Positions 42,777 to 51,570 of a stretch of DNA of 64,000 nucleotides are shown here, one piece after another; the stretch's first letter is position 1, and each line of letters starts with the position of its first letter. The stretch lies in contig CAYURH010000002.1 of NCBI GenBank assembly GCA_964447105.1, positions 1-64,000 on the forward strand, written 5' to 3'. This DNA comes from CAYURH01 sp964447105 (lineage in GTDB: Bacteria > Patescibacteriota > Saccharimonadia > Saccharimonadales > EFPC-124). The translations under genes were made by a program, and so were the position numbers. The notes beneath the pieces are model-generated. The model worked only from the letters and a program-made list of their open reading frames with translations. It was not told the DNA's origin and made no database searches.

Positions 42777-42867
42777 GCCCCAATCTTATTTCGTTAATTA
42801 CCCCAGTAACCTTGCTTGCTCAAGCATAACCACCTATACTAATCAAAGACTGAGGGGTTAATACGCA

Positions 42868-44094
42868 TTGGCGCAAAACACACAAACAACACATAGTCCC
42901 CCCAACAAATTTGCCATATTATGGCGATCTTCGTGGGCTTTTAAAATTGGGCTCGTTGCATGTGCGCTTATTATCATTTCGGCTGTGTCATTTTGGGCGG
43001 TAAATTCGCTCACCACCCAACAACCAAACCTCCCAGAGACACCGGCCACCTCTACCAACAATCCACTGCAACCACCTACCGGTTTTTCAACCCCCGACGA
43101 ATCACAATCAGACAGCCAACCACCGGCAGCCACCACGCCCGGCACTTCCCCAAAATCAACCACCGGATCCTCCGGGAACAGCTCCACGGGCAACAGTTCG
43201 GGGTCAAACAACAACTCGGGTGGGGGAGGCAGTAATGGGCCGTCGTGCGCAGCCGGCACCCACGTCGTAGGTGGTAGTGACGCCACAGGTGGTTGTTGGC
43301 CCGGCCCCAACAACACAGGCATACCCGCTGGCACCGTACTCAGTGCTTACGGCGGGCCATGCACCATCACCACCGACAACACAGTGATTGACGGCAAGAC
43401 TGTTAACTGCGACATGTCCATTCAAGCGAGCAATGTGACTATCAAAAACAGCAAGGTCAATGGCAGTCTCATCGTTGATCTGGATTTGCCAGGTTCCAGC
43501 TCGTGGTCACTTACTCTTGTAGATTCAGAAGTCGATGGGGGACAACAGCAAATATCGGCTGTGGGCTGGGGTAACTTAACAGTACTCCGCGCCAATATTC
43601 ACGGTGGCCAAGCCGCTATCCAATGTGAAGAAAATAGCTCATCATGCTATATCCAAGACTCTTACCTGCACGGCCAATACATCCCAGATGATCAGCCCTG
43701 GCACTTGGGCGGGTTCCTGAGTGATGGCGGCCAAAACATGACGTTCAAGCACAATTTCATCATCTGCGATCATGCCGTAAACTCGGTCAACGAAGGCTGT
43801 ACCGGCGACCTCAACCTCATACCAAACTTTGCATCTATCACCAACGTACTCATCGAACACAACTTGTTTGGCGCCAACATCGGATCGTCCTACTGCACGT
43901 ATGGCGGCGAAAAATCAACGTCGCCTACACCTCATTCCGACCACATCATCTATAAAGACAATATTTTCCAGCGCGGCACCAACAACTTGTGCGCCGCATT
44001 TGGCCCAGTGACTAATTTTGACATCAACCAACCCGGCAACCAATGGATCAATAACCGCTGGGCCGATGGCGGCGTAGTAGACCCAGCCAACTAA
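42868..44094 (+). CDS. Anchored parallel beta-helix protein 1
   Basis: 408 residues starting at TTG behind GAGGGG. Membrane helix at about 25-48, a long Thr/Ser/Pro/Gly/Asn linker to about residue 120 in place of the GFFA module, then a right-handed parallel beta-helix with pectate-lyase-like turns (NVTIKNSKVNGS, LTLVDSEVDGG, MTFKHNFIICD). It starts CAAGTHVVGGSDATGGCWPGP and ends with IFQRGTNNLCA, as in two paralogues at 47065 and 54213. Many cysteines suggest disulfides. Either a polysaccharide-degrading enzyme or a glycan-binding surface protein. Confidence 0.82.
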   Translation: MAQNTQTTHSPPNKFAILWRSSWAFKIGLVACALIIISAVSFWAVNSLTTQQPNLPETPATSTNNPLQPPTGFSTPDESQSDSQPPAATTPGTSPKSTTGSSGNSSTGNSSGSNNNSGGGGSNGPSCAAGTHVVGGSDATGGCWPGPNNTGIPAGTVLSAYGGPCTITTDNTVIDGKTVNCDMSIQASNVTIKNSKVNGSLIVDLDLPGSSSWSLTLVDSEVDGGQQQISAVGWGNLTVLRANIHGGQAAIQCEENSSSCYIQDSYLHGQYIPDDQPWHLGGFLSDGGQNMTFKHNFIICDHAVNSVNEGCTGDLNLIPNFASITNVLIEHNLFGANIGSSYCTYGGEKSTSPTPHSDHIIYKDNIFQRGTNNLCAAFGPVTNFDINQPGNQWINNRWADGGVVDPAN

Positions 44095-44789
44095 GCTCTA
44101 AACAACCATGTGACAGCCGTATTGGCAACGGCCGCAACTTCTTTGATCTCGATGCCACACATTGTCCATAGCTGACTGCCCGGAGCGCTCATGCCGATTG
44201 TCTGACTGCCAGCCGTAGACGCTGTTTGATACGCGTGATATTGCACGCTATTCGTGTTGATGTGACCGTCGCCCAAACCATCTTCAGTCGCACTTGATAG
44301 ATAGGCACGCGATGTGGGGTCTTGGCTGGCCAGATCTACGCTCGCCCAGGTCACGATAGAATTATTTGCTGTGCTCGTAAGTGTAGCCGATGGCGCACCG
44401 CTGCCGCTAATAGTACTGTTTGTTGCCGGCGACGTATCTACCTGCGCACCCGACCAACGTTCTACCACCATAGTGTGGAAACAACTGGCGCCTGGCGCCG
44501 ACAGCGTCACGGTCATAGAGCCGGGCGATCCCGATACAACCGAGGTAAAAATAGTCACGTAGCCGTTAAACCCGCCGGGCTGCGCGGTGGCTTTGCGAGA
44601 ATAGGAGAGGCTACCGCCGCTCGGTGTACCACTTGGCGTACCGGTATCCCAGGTAGTGGCTTTTACGACAAGCAACTCGCCATTACTTGGCGTAAAAGAT
44701 GCCGTGCTCAGCGTAGAAGTGTCGCCAGACTGGCTTGAGGATACAAAGTAACTATTGACAAGAGTAGGTATGGCGCTGCCTTTGGTAGA
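44091..44789 (-). pseudogene. 5'-truncated remnant of a beta-rich surface or tail protein
   Basis: About 233 codons are open on the minus strand but the frame begins right after a TAA with no ATG, GTG or TTG until 44675; the residues before that TTG (AIPTLVNSYFVSSSQSG, then SFTPSNGELLVVKA) are clearly protein-like and continuous with it. The body is Ser/Thr/Gly-rich and beta-predicted, like phage tail or receptor-binding modules. It is most likely the tail end of a larger gene whose front was lost, though a functional 194-residue protein from the TTG is possible. Convergent, overlapping the beta-helix gene by 4 nt. Confidence 0.55.
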
Positions 44790-44893
44790 TTAGGATCTTC
44801 AGATTGAATTAATTATAACATAATTAACCTTATTAAGCAATACCAATATGCACTAGCCTCGAGGGGCTATTGACCGCACCGAGTAACTATAGA

Positions 44894-44899
44894 TATTCT
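44894..44899 (+). promoter_or_regulatory. -10 of the SGNH gene (leaderless)
   Basis: TATTCT, 6 nt before the ATG at 44906. Confidence 0.4.
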
Positions 44900-44905
44900 G
44901 TGTAT

Positions 44906-45766
44906 ATGCCGCATACGCTTATCGCCAACACCAAAAATCGCACCAACGTTATCATTGCCGCCACCGTAGCATTCATGATTATTGCTGTAGGCGTTACTCT
45001 AGTGGTAAGTAAGGCTTCGGGCTTTTTTGCCGCCAACGAACCAGAACTGGGCACACTCGCCGGCAATGCGAGCCAAGTAACTATAGCCGGGGCATCAGGC
45101 GGTAAAGCCTTGCAATTCAACGCCCCTGCGACTCCGCCGCCACCGCCACCACCCAGTGGCCCGCAAGCTATCAAAATCATGCCACTCGGCGACTCAATCA
45201 CCCAAGGCGGTGTCGGCGGCGACCCCAATACGATCAATGGCTACCGCTTGCAACTATGGAACGACCTGAAGTCCGACTACACCATCGACTACGTTGGCAC
45301 CTGGCAAAACGGAAATTCGCAACTGCCAGACAAAGACCTAAACGGTTTTAGTGGCAATTGCATCATGATCAACCCATGCAACGGCGACCCGTCGCTTTAC
45401 TCCAGAACTGCCAACTGGGTGAGCACCGAAAACCCAGACCTAGTCATTATGCAGGGTGGTGGAAATGACTTTTCCGATCCCAGCACCACCGAAACCAAGG
45501 TCGAAACATACATGGAAAGCTGGATACAACTGGTGTTTGCCACCAAACCGAGCGTCAAGATCATTGTAGCTGGACCGCCGCAATGGTATCCGGGCTACGA
45601 CACCGCACTGGCAAATTATGTCAGCGCGCAACGCGCCGCCGGCAAACCAATCCGCTACATATCGATCGCCACCTACGGCACGGTAGATGGCACACACCCT
45701 TCGGTTGCCGGCTATGCAGACTGGGGCGACGCTTTGGCTACAAAGGTACGGGAATTGTTCCCGTAG
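44906..45766 (+). CDS. Surface-anchored SGNH/GDSL hydrolase with shared N-terminal module
   Basis: 286 residues. Membrane helix at about 13-36, shared module SGFFAANEPELGT ... ASGGKALQFNAP and polyproline, then a GDSL-type esterase: block I MPLGDSITQG, a Gly region, block III GGGNDFS and block V DGTHPSVAGYADW with the catalytic Asp-His. Such enzymes deacetylate polysaccharides or cleave lipid esters; a carbohydrate acetylesterase fits the GH16 neighbour. The start is the Met placed 6 nt after a -10; an in-frame ATG 12 codons upstream is less likely. Confidence 0.88.
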   Translation: MPHTLIANTKNRTNVIIAATVAFMIIAVGVTLVVSKASGFFAANEPELGTLAGNASQVTIAGASGGKALQFNAPATPPPPPPPSGPQAIKIMPLGDSITQGGVGGDPNTINGYRLQLWNDLKSDYTIDYVGTWQNGNSQLPDKDLNGFSGNCIMINPCNGDPSLYSRTANWVSTENPDLVIMQGGGNDFSDPSTTETKVETYMESWIQLVFATKPSVKIIVAGPPQWYPGYDTALANYVSAQRAAGKPIRYISIATYGTVDGTHPSVAGYADWGDALATKVRELFP

Positions 45767-45837
45767 TGTCATTTGGAATATTCATTGACGATTTATGCAC
45801 GCCACCACGCTAGACTTGATATAGTAAACACAGGTAA

Positions 45838-45843
45838 TAAAAT
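45838..45843 (+). promoter_or_regulatory. -10 of membrane paralogue A (leaderless)
   Basis: TAAAAT, 6 nt before the ATG at 45850. Confidence 0.5.
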
Positions 45844-45849
45844 AACTAT

Positions 45850-46935
45850 ATGAAGACAGCTCGCTGGATCCTCACTTTAATCGTTATCGTAGCCATTGTT
45901 GCACCCGCAATGGTATTTCGGTTTTTACCAACGCCCGACAACCTGCCGACTGACGCTCAAGAATATCGGATCGCCACTACCGCAGTAGTTTTGTTTGCCT
46001 GGCTACATATTGGTTCAGTTTTGCTTTTCCTTGCGGGCCTACAAGGATTCAAAGAGGAATTCAGAAGGGCATATAAAGCCATCTGTCTGGGGCTAGCACT
46101 GTACGGCATCAGCCTATTGCAGTTTCCGATTATCGCAGCATTAAATTTATGGCAAAGTGCATGGTCGACCAACGGGGGCAAAGCGATACCGCTTATTGCC
46201 GCAAATATCATGCTCTTTATTGGCTTGCGTCTATTCGCAAAACAGCTAAATATACAGAGCTGGACACAGTCTTTTTGGCTTCTTGCAATTGCGCCCGTGG
46301 CAGCTGCACTATTTAGCCTACTAGCAGAAGACGCACGGCGGCTAGAATTTGTAGCCGACGTCCTTTGCCTTGGTCTTGCGGTTATCTGTGCACCTTTGGT
46401 GTGGCAGATATTGCGCGCAACGGGTAAAGCTTACAAAAACTCACTCCGTTGGTTGGCTATTGTGCTAACGGTCAATATTGTTGCCCAGTTTCTGCCGCCG
46501 CTCATTATTGCGCTTAGAGCCACGGAGGGTGCCTACATAACATTGCCTTTTGCGATAGCCGGGATAGTAAGTGTCGTTGCCGGGTATAGCTTCACCAAGA
46601 TCGGCATATCTTTGACCATGGAGGAGTCATCGGAAGCAGGCAATGCAAAAGCACTTAACCTGCTCATATATCTGGCTTCTCTGGCTTCAAGTCCAAAAGC
46701 TATTGACCCCATCATGGACAATGTCCGTTTTATTACGGCTCGATCCTCGGTGGATGCGCCGCTTTCGGAAAACGATCAGAAGCAGCTGGTTGTTGTCTAT
46801 AATCGTCTAATAGCCTACTTGATCAATCAAGACCCGTTACGAGTGTACGACAAGCCCTTGCTTGACAGAAAAATCCGCAAAAAATTTCAGCACACCGATC
46901 CCGCTGAAGCAGTTTTTTGGAACAGTATCGCCTAG
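45850..46935 (+). CDS. Multi-pass membrane protein A with C-terminal repeat-family domain
   Basis: 361 residues. About seven membrane helices occupy residues 5-255. The C-terminal soluble domain (about 271-345) begins LNLLIYLASLASSPKAIDPIM and contains INQDPLRVYDKPLLDRKI. The same domain is N-terminal in the paralogues at 48275 and 56971 (AIDPLLD, then TQDPLRRFTPESL), so the order of membrane and soluble parts is reversed here. Family and function unknown. It follows the SGNH hydrolase gene. Confidence 0.8.
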   Translation: MKTARWILTLIVIVAIVAPAMVFRFLPTPDNLPTDAQEYRIATTAVVLFAWLHIGSVLLFLAGLQGFKEEFRRAYKAICLGLALYGISLLQFPIIAALNLWQSAWSTNGGKAIPLIAANIMLFIGLRLFAKQLNIQSWTQSFWLLAIAPVAAALFSLLAEDARRLEFVADVLCLGLAVICAPLVWQILRATGKAYKNSLRWLAIVLTVNIVAQFLPPLIIALRATEGAYITLPFAIAGIVSVVAGYSFTKIGISLTMEESSEAGNAKALNLLIYLASLASSPKAIDPIMDNVRFITARSSVDAPLSENDQKQLVVVYNRLIAYLINQDPLRVYDKPLLDRKIRKKFQHTDPAEAVFWNSIA

Positions 46936-47064
46936 GTTTATCTAATGTCTGCGCCGCACCTTCTGGTATGTCATGCTTGTAATAGTGAAAGGCACGAGGA
47001 TCATTGACTCCTTGCGCGGATTGCCGCACTATAAGCATAAAGGTAAACGAGCGCATATTTTGCT

Positions 47065-48270
47065 ATGGTACATAAAAATAAATTGCAAAGCGAATCCAGG
47101 CAGGGAAAGATAGCTACATTTTGGCGTGCATCCAAAGTAAATAAGCTGGCAGCATTTGGCATAGTATTTATTGTCGCCGTGATAGGTGTGGCTGTGGCAT
47201 TCGTAAGCGCATCGGGCTTTTTTGCGGCCAACGAGCCGGAGCAGGGCACTCGCACGGCGAACGCCCAGTTGGTTACTGACGCCAGCGCATCTGGCGGTCA
47301 AGCCATTCAATTTACCGCACCAACCGCGCCTCCGCCTCCGCCACCAACAGGTAGCTGTGCAGTAAGCACATCGCACGTGCCCGATGGCCCAGACGGTATG
47401 GGTGGGTGCTGGCCAGGGCCAAGCAACACCGGGCCCAATGCAGCCGAATCGACCATGGCTACCTATACCGGCTCGTGCAATATCACGACCACGAATGCTG
47501 TCATTGACTCCAAAGTTATTAACTGTTCGCCGCTGGTCGTCAGTGCCCCTGGTCTGGTGGTCAAAAACTCATATCTCAAAGGTGGCGTAGGTCGCGGCGA
47601 CGACACCATACCATTCACCATCCAAGACTCACTGCTCGACAACAACACGTCTACCGGATACGCCTGCGGCGACCCCAACAACACCACAACTGATTGTGGC
47701 GTTACCGGTAGCAACTTTACCATTTTGCGTACAGAGATCATGCACACCAATCGTGCAGCATATTGCCAAGACAACTGCACCATCAAAGATAGTTACTTCC
47801 ACGGTACAAACCTGCAGCCGATTGCTTCCAACCTGGCGCACGCATCATCGGTACGCAACGAGCAAAATCTCACGCTCAATCACAACACTATAGCCTGCGA
47901 CTATACCGGACCATTTCCCAATGGTGAAATTGGTTGTTCGGCCGACATGTCAGGATACCCTGACTTTACGCCGATTAGAAACGACACGATTATCAAAAAC
48001 TTGTTCATGTCTAACAATGCGGGTATTGCATTTTGTGCGTACGGTGGCGGCACAGCTGGCAAGCCTTTTAGTAGTGATCCCACCAACGCCACTAACATAG
48101 TATTCGAAAACAACATCTTTCAGCGCGGCGCAAATGGCAAGTGTGGCGCAAATGGCCCCATAACTGATTACATAAATGGTCGCAGCGGCAATTCATGGTG
48201 CAACAACAAATACGACAATGGCACCCTGATCAATTCCACTTGGACCTGCCTGAATAAAACATCGATATAG
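47065..48270 (+). CDS. Surface-anchored beta-helix protein 2 with shared N-terminal module
   Basis: 401 residues. Basic N-terminus, membrane helix at about 28-50, shared module SGFFAANEPEQGT ... ASGGQAIQFTAP, polyproline, then the parallel beta-helix domain opening CAVSTSHVPDGPDGMGGCWPG and closing with NIFQRGANGKCGANGP. It is paralogous to the proteins at 42868 and 54213. Its cysteines sit in the same places as in the paralogues. The membrane paralogue gene at 48275 starts 4 nt after the stop, so the two are co-expressed. Confidence 0.85.
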   Translation: MVHKNKLQSESRQGKIATFWRASKVNKLAAFGIVFIVAVIGVAVAFVSASGFFAANEPEQGTRTANAQLVTDASASGGQAIQFTAPTAPPPPPPTGSCAVSTSHVPDGPDGMGGCWPGPSNTGPNAAESTMATYTGSCNITTTNAVIDSKVINCSPLVVSAPGLVVKNSYLKGGVGRGDDTIPFTIQDSLLDNNTSTGYACGDPNNTTTDCGVTGSNFTILRTEIMHTNRAAYCQDNCTIKDSYFHGTNLQPIASNLAHASSVRNEQNLTLNHNTIACDYTGPFPNGEIGCSADMSGYPDFTPIRNDTIIKNLFMSNNAGIAFCAYGGGTAGKPFSSDPTNATNIVFENNIFQRGANGKCGANGPITDYINGRSGNSWCNNKYDNGTLINSTWTCLNKTSI

Positions 48271-48274
48271 GCCT

Positions 48275-49366
48275 ATGCAGCCCCAAGCAGCCACCAAACA
48301 GCTCCCCGTAAGTCAGCAGGACAACCAGCTCATTGCACGGATTGTTCAGTTAGCCAAACTAGGTTCCGACCCCAATGCCATCGACCCTTTGCTCGACGTA
48401 CTGCGCACCACGACGGCCACGCGCGAAGAGGGAGCGCCCCTGCAGAGCCAAGATCGCACCCGCTTGCAAGGTATTGAGAAAAAACTCCGCGCCTATTTAG
48501 TCACACAGGACCCGCTGCGACGTTTTACGCCCGAGAGCTTGGAGGCTTATCTGCAAGTCGACAGTCAACCGGTAACGGTGGGTATCAACCGTGATTTAAT
48601 CACCACCCTGGTTGCGGCAGTATGCATGCCACTACTGGCGTTGGCGTTGCCGTTGTTTTCGGCTTTCCCTTTACAAAAAAGTCTTTTGTTAACCATCCCA
48701 TTATTTTTGGTAGTATTACATATTGACATTGCGTGGCTCTACATTTCGGCGCTAACCCATTTTAAACCAGAGTTTAAACGTGCTTTCTTTTTTGTATGCG
48801 TAGGTATTTTACTATTCAGCGTGGCGTTTTCGCACTATGTCCTTATTGAATTATTAGAACTGGGTCAGGCCGAGTTATTCCGCTATGGCGGGCTGACTCT
48901 GCTCGATGCCAGCTGTTATTTCTTTATGTATATTGGGCTCCGGCAATACGCACAGTTGCTTGGTATTAAAAGTTTTGCTGTGTCGTGGCCAAAGGTAACG
49001 TTAATTGCGCTTGGGCTCAGTCTGGTGGCAATTGTAATTCCACACACTGGCCAGCGGCCGTTCGAACCATATTTTGACGTAAGCTTGATTGGCATATGGT
49101 TGTTTAGTATGTTCTTGGCGCTCAATGCAGTGGTATCAAGCCAAATCGTCAAAAGCGTTACGCCAGCCTACGCCAGATCGCTTCGCTGGCTGCGGATTTA
49201 TTTTATTGCGGCCTGGATAGGGTCGCTGGGTTCGGCGTTTGGCCTGCCAATTGTTGGGCAGCTGAACGGTGGATTTTTATATGTTCTGATTGCCATTTTA
49301 GGCATCATACCGCAGTTATTGCTGCTGTACACGGGTTATTTGTTTAAAAAAGAAACTAGTACGTAA
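48275..49366 (+). CDS. Multi-pass membrane protein B with N-terminal repeat-family domain
   Basis: 363 residues. The soluble N-terminal domain (about 18-95) contains IVQLAKLGSDPNAIDPLLD and LVTQDPLRRFTPESLEAYL; seven or so membrane helices follow from about 110 to 355. The soluble domain is homologous by eye to those of the proteins at 45850 (C-terminal there) and 56971 (N-terminal). Coupled to beta-helix protein 2 by a 4-nt gap, which suggests that each membrane protein serves a secreted partner. No known family. Confidence 0.8.
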   Translation: MQPQAATKQLPVSQQDNQLIARIVQLAKLGSDPNAIDPLLDVLRTTTATREEGAPLQSQDRTRLQGIEKKLRAYLVTQDPLRRFTPESLEAYLQVDSQPVTVGINRDLITTLVAAVCMPLLALALPLFSAFPLQKSLLLTIPLFLVVLHIDIAWLYISALTHFKPEFKRAFFFVCVGILLFSVAFSHYVLIELLELGQAELFRYGGLTLLDASCYFFMYIGLRQYAQLLGIKSFAVSWPKVTLIALGLSLVAIVIPHTGQRPFEPYFDVSLIGIWLFSMFLALNAVVSSQIVKSVTPAYARSLRWLRIYFIAAWIGSLGSAFGLPIVGQLNGGFLYVLIAILGIIPQLLLLYTGYLFKKETST

Positions 49367-49379
49367 TAATGTTACTTCT

Positions 49380-49413
49380 GGTGACGGACGGCGCACCCGC
49401 GCCGCCCGTCACC
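49380..49413 (-). terminator. GC-rich stem-loop of the NUDIX gene
   Basis: 15-bp stem with a 4-nt loop. The one non-Watson-Crick position is A-C on the plus strand but G-U on the minus strand, so the structure is intact in the minus-strand RNA. It ends the NUDIX gene at 49421. Confidence 0.7.
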
Positions 49414-49420
49414 TCGCCGG

Positions 49421-50050
49421 TTAGTTGTAGTAGAGCATCCTGCGAGCGCAGTCGACGACCCCTTGGAGCAAGTGGAAGTCGTCCGGCTGGCGAACGGCGT
49501 ACGGGCCGCCGATGTTTGCAGTGAGCCATTGTTCAATGTCGTTCACGTGCGTCCAGCGTACATCCAGCACCTTGCCCGGTTCCAGCTTGAACCGGCTCAG
49601 TTCGATTTCGGGCAGGTACAGACCGAAGTTGACGCTCAGTGTACGGTCCGGCCAGCCATCTTCGGTGGTCTGATCAGTGCGGGTGATCCCGAACATGTGG
49701 CACCGCGAGCTGAACAGCATGTCTGGCGGTAGGGCGAAGCCCAGCTCTTCGTCGAACTCACGGACGAGCGCGCGCCAAGCTTGCTGGACGATGTCCCAGT
49801 TGGCCGGGTTTGTGCGTTCTTCGTCGGTGAGAGCCGAGATGTGCCCGGCCACACCCAACACGTCCCACACGTTGCGCATCAGTTTGACATCGGGACCGCG
49901 AAACTGCGTGAGCACCTCGGCACGGTCATTGAAGATCGCACCGTGAGTACAGATGTGCCACAAACCTCGCGCGTGCACTTCCGACTTGGGCAACGTCTGG
50001 CCCGTCGGTACACCTTTCTCGGTACAGACGTCGATCATTTCCTCGGCCAC
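49421..50050 (-). CDS. NUDIX hydrolase, IDI-like, GC-rich gene
   Basis: 209 residues with a long NUDIX insertion: the Gly of GHISALTDEE is followed only after about 20 residues by AWRALVREFDEELGF, which has the REUxEEUG glutamates that bind the metal. The N-terminal part CTEKGVPTGQTLPKSEVHARGLWH resembles isopentenyl-diphosphate isomerase and related NUDIX pyrophosphatases. It starts at GTG, eight nt after AGGAGG. GC-rich third codon positions. Divergent from the HTH-NUDIX gene, sharing a 15-bp tandem repeat region. Confidence 0.85.
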   Translation of the reverse strand: MAEEMIDVCTEKGVPTGQTLPKSEVHARGLWHICTHGAIFNDRAEVLTQFRGPDVKLMRNVWDVLGVAGHISALTDEERTNPANWDIVQQAWRALVREFDEELGFALPPDMLFSSRCHMFGITRTDQTTEDGWPDRTLSVNFGLYLPEIELSRFKLEPGKVLDVRWTHVNDIEQWLTANIGGPYAVRQPDDFHLLQGVVDCARRMLYYN

Positions 50051-50093
50051 CGCATACCTCCTAGGGATGGCGGCTGTGCTCCAACATGATTGT

Positions 50094-50138
50094 AAAACTA
50101 ATTTTAGTAAAATCAGTTTTACAAAAATAGATTTTACA
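50094..50138. repeat. Three tandem 15-bp repeats between two NUDIX genes
   Basis: Copies at 50094-50108, 50109-50123 and 50124-50138 read AAAACTAATTTTAGT, AAAATCAGTTTTACA and AAAATAGATTTTACA; each has AAAA and TTTT halves in inverted orientation. The spacing of about 1.5 helical turns and the position between divergent genes suggest operator sites for the regulator encoded at 50173. Not in any promoter core. Confidence 0.75.
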
Positions 50139-50160
50139 TGTTTTGTGGTAAAAAACGAAG

Positions 50161-50166
50161 TACAAT
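50161..50166 (+). promoter_or_regulatory. -10 of the HTH-NUDIX gene (leaderless)
   Basis: TACAAT directly abuts one ATG (50167) and lies 6 nt before a second ATG at 50173, which is where transcription should begin. Confidence 0.45.
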
Positions 50167-50172
50167 ATGTTC

Positions 50173-50832
50173 ATGCATCGTTTGCAAAAATACATTTTGG
50201 ACAGATTGCGCCTACAGCAACCGCAAAGTTACAGCGACATGTTACCCGCAGATGTCGTAAGCAGCCATTTCCAATACCATCTGAAATCACTGCAAAATCA
50301 AGGATTAATTCGCAAAGAATCGCGCGGCCAATACAGCCTCACCACCGCCGGCCAAGCCGCAGTAGAATACATGTCAATGGACCGCGACACCCCAGCACGC
50401 ATGCCCAAGGTAGTAACCTACACACTCCTCACACACGGCGACCACCTGTTACTACTGCGCAAGCAAAAAGAGCCATACCGGGGATTGCTGGAACCGGTAG
50501 CCGGCAAAATCCACGTCGGCGAGAACGCGTCAACTGCCGCTCAGCGTGAGGTGTATGAAAAATTTGGACTCCACGTTCCTACGCCACAGTTACGCGGCAC
50601 GGCCGACATACTTATCACCAAAGACGGTGAGCCACTCACACATATGACCGCGTATGCGCACACTATAGAATTATCAGACCTGCCCAACCCCATGCCCCAA
50701 AATATGGTGATGGTCGCCGCCGATAAAATTACTAAGCAAAATGACTTTGTGCCAGGCGCACTACAGCTGATTCAAGCTCTTTTGCAAAAAACTGACGAAC
50801 CATTTGTTTTAGATATCAAAGCGAAAGCCTAG
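50173..50832 (+). CDS. Winged-helix plus NUDIX protein (possible NrtR-like regulator)
   Basis: 219 residues. The N-terminal part (1-75) is a winged helix-turn-helix (VVSSHFQYHLKSLQNQGLIRK with a wing QYSLTTAGQAAVEYM), the rest a NUDIX domain with GKIHVGENASTAAQREVYEKF, in which the NUDIX glutamates are partly altered (REVYEKFG instead of REUxEEUG), hinting at ligand binding rather than catalysis. This is the reverse of NrtR, where NUDIX comes first. The tandem repeats just upstream are likely its operator, and the divergent NUDIX hydrolase its target. Confidence 0.8.
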   Translation: MHRLQKYILDRLRLQQPQSYSDMLPADVVSSHFQYHLKSLQNQGLIRKESRGQYSLTTAGQAAVEYMSMDRDTPARMPKVVTYTLLTHGDHLLLLRKQKEPYRGLLEPVAGKIHVGENASTAAQREVYEKFGLHVPTPQLRGTADILITKDGEPLTHMTAYAHTIELSDLPNPMPQNMVMVAADKITKQNDFVPGALQLIQALLQKTDEPFVLDIKAKA

Positions 50833-50956
50833 CGGTTAGAATATCCCAACCGCCAGTTGTATCTAGATTACAATTGTAATGATAAGAAACGCGGAGTAAT
50901 TTCTGCGACTGCACCATATTCCCGATACAACATCTGGTAGCACAAAATGGGTGGAG

Positions 50957-50985
50957 CCCCCGGGCGGGGCGAGCCACACCCGGGG
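50957..50985 (-). terminator. GC-rich stem-loop after the gene at 50996
   Basis: CCCCGGG and CCCGGGG (50958-50964 and 50979-50985) enclose 14 nt. No clear U-tract follows on the minus strand. Confidence 0.45.
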
Positions 50986-50995
50986 ACAGAGTAGG

Positions 50996-51451
50996 TCAGA
51001 CGGTCTGAAGCGACACCACGCAGTAGCGGATGTGGTCTTCGAAATCCGACGTGTGGATGAACCGCCGCGGCGGTTGGCCGGGCACCGGCGGCAGCAGGTG
51101 GGCTGTGAGCAGGGCCTCAGCGCTGCCCGGACGGATGGTATGCGGCTGGGCGTCCCGCTCCACGTCGGGAACGAGCTTCTCCATCACGTCGTGCGGGCCG
51201 CCATTGATGTTGAGGTCGTTGCTGGTCAGCACGTACCGCTTGCCGCCGCGAGCGACGACCCGCCGGAATAGCCGGACGACTCGGTCGGCGCGCCGCCTGT
51301 CACAGCGCACGCCCGCTTCGTTCGACTCACGCATGATGGCGGCGATGACGTCGTCGTACGTCGGCACGGCTGGCGACGCCGATGTCGTCACCGCCGGTGC
51401 CGATGTCGTCTCGTCGGCGGCCTTCCGCCGACTCAGGACTGTAGCTGTCAC
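50996..51451 (-). CDS. Hypothetical protein, GC-rich gene
   Basis: 151 residues, starting at GTG, about 10 nt after AGGAGGG. The N-terminus (to about residue 30) is Thr/Ala/Ser-rich and probably disordered; the rest has AIMRESNEAGVRCDRRRADR and LPPVPGQPPRRFIHTSD. No signal peptide and no family recognised. Third codon positions are mostly G or C. A hairpin with CCGAC/GTCGG arms near 51468-51485 lies in the leader and a GC-rich stem-loop follows the stop, matching the cassette style of other GC-rich genes. Confidence 0.6.
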   Translation of the reverse strand: MTATVLSRRKAADETTSAPAVTTSASPAVPTYDDVIAAIMRESNEAGVRCDRRRADRVVRLFRRVVARGGKRYVLTSNDLNINGGPHDVMEKLVPDVERDAQPHTIRPGSAEALLTAHLLPPVPGQPPRRFIHTSDFEDHIRYCVVSLQTV

Positions 51452-51570
51452 TGCACAAGCCCTCCTACTCGTCCGACCTTCTGTCAGTCGGATCTATCTC
51501 TACTATACATCGTAAACTTAAGCGACATCAAAAATATGAATCCCGCCATCAACCTTTGTGCGGCTTGGAG

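Noticed and set aside
44091..44789. Evidence for a prophage
   Set aside because: Only one tail-like fragment is present; no integrase, capsid, terminase or attachment sites were seen.
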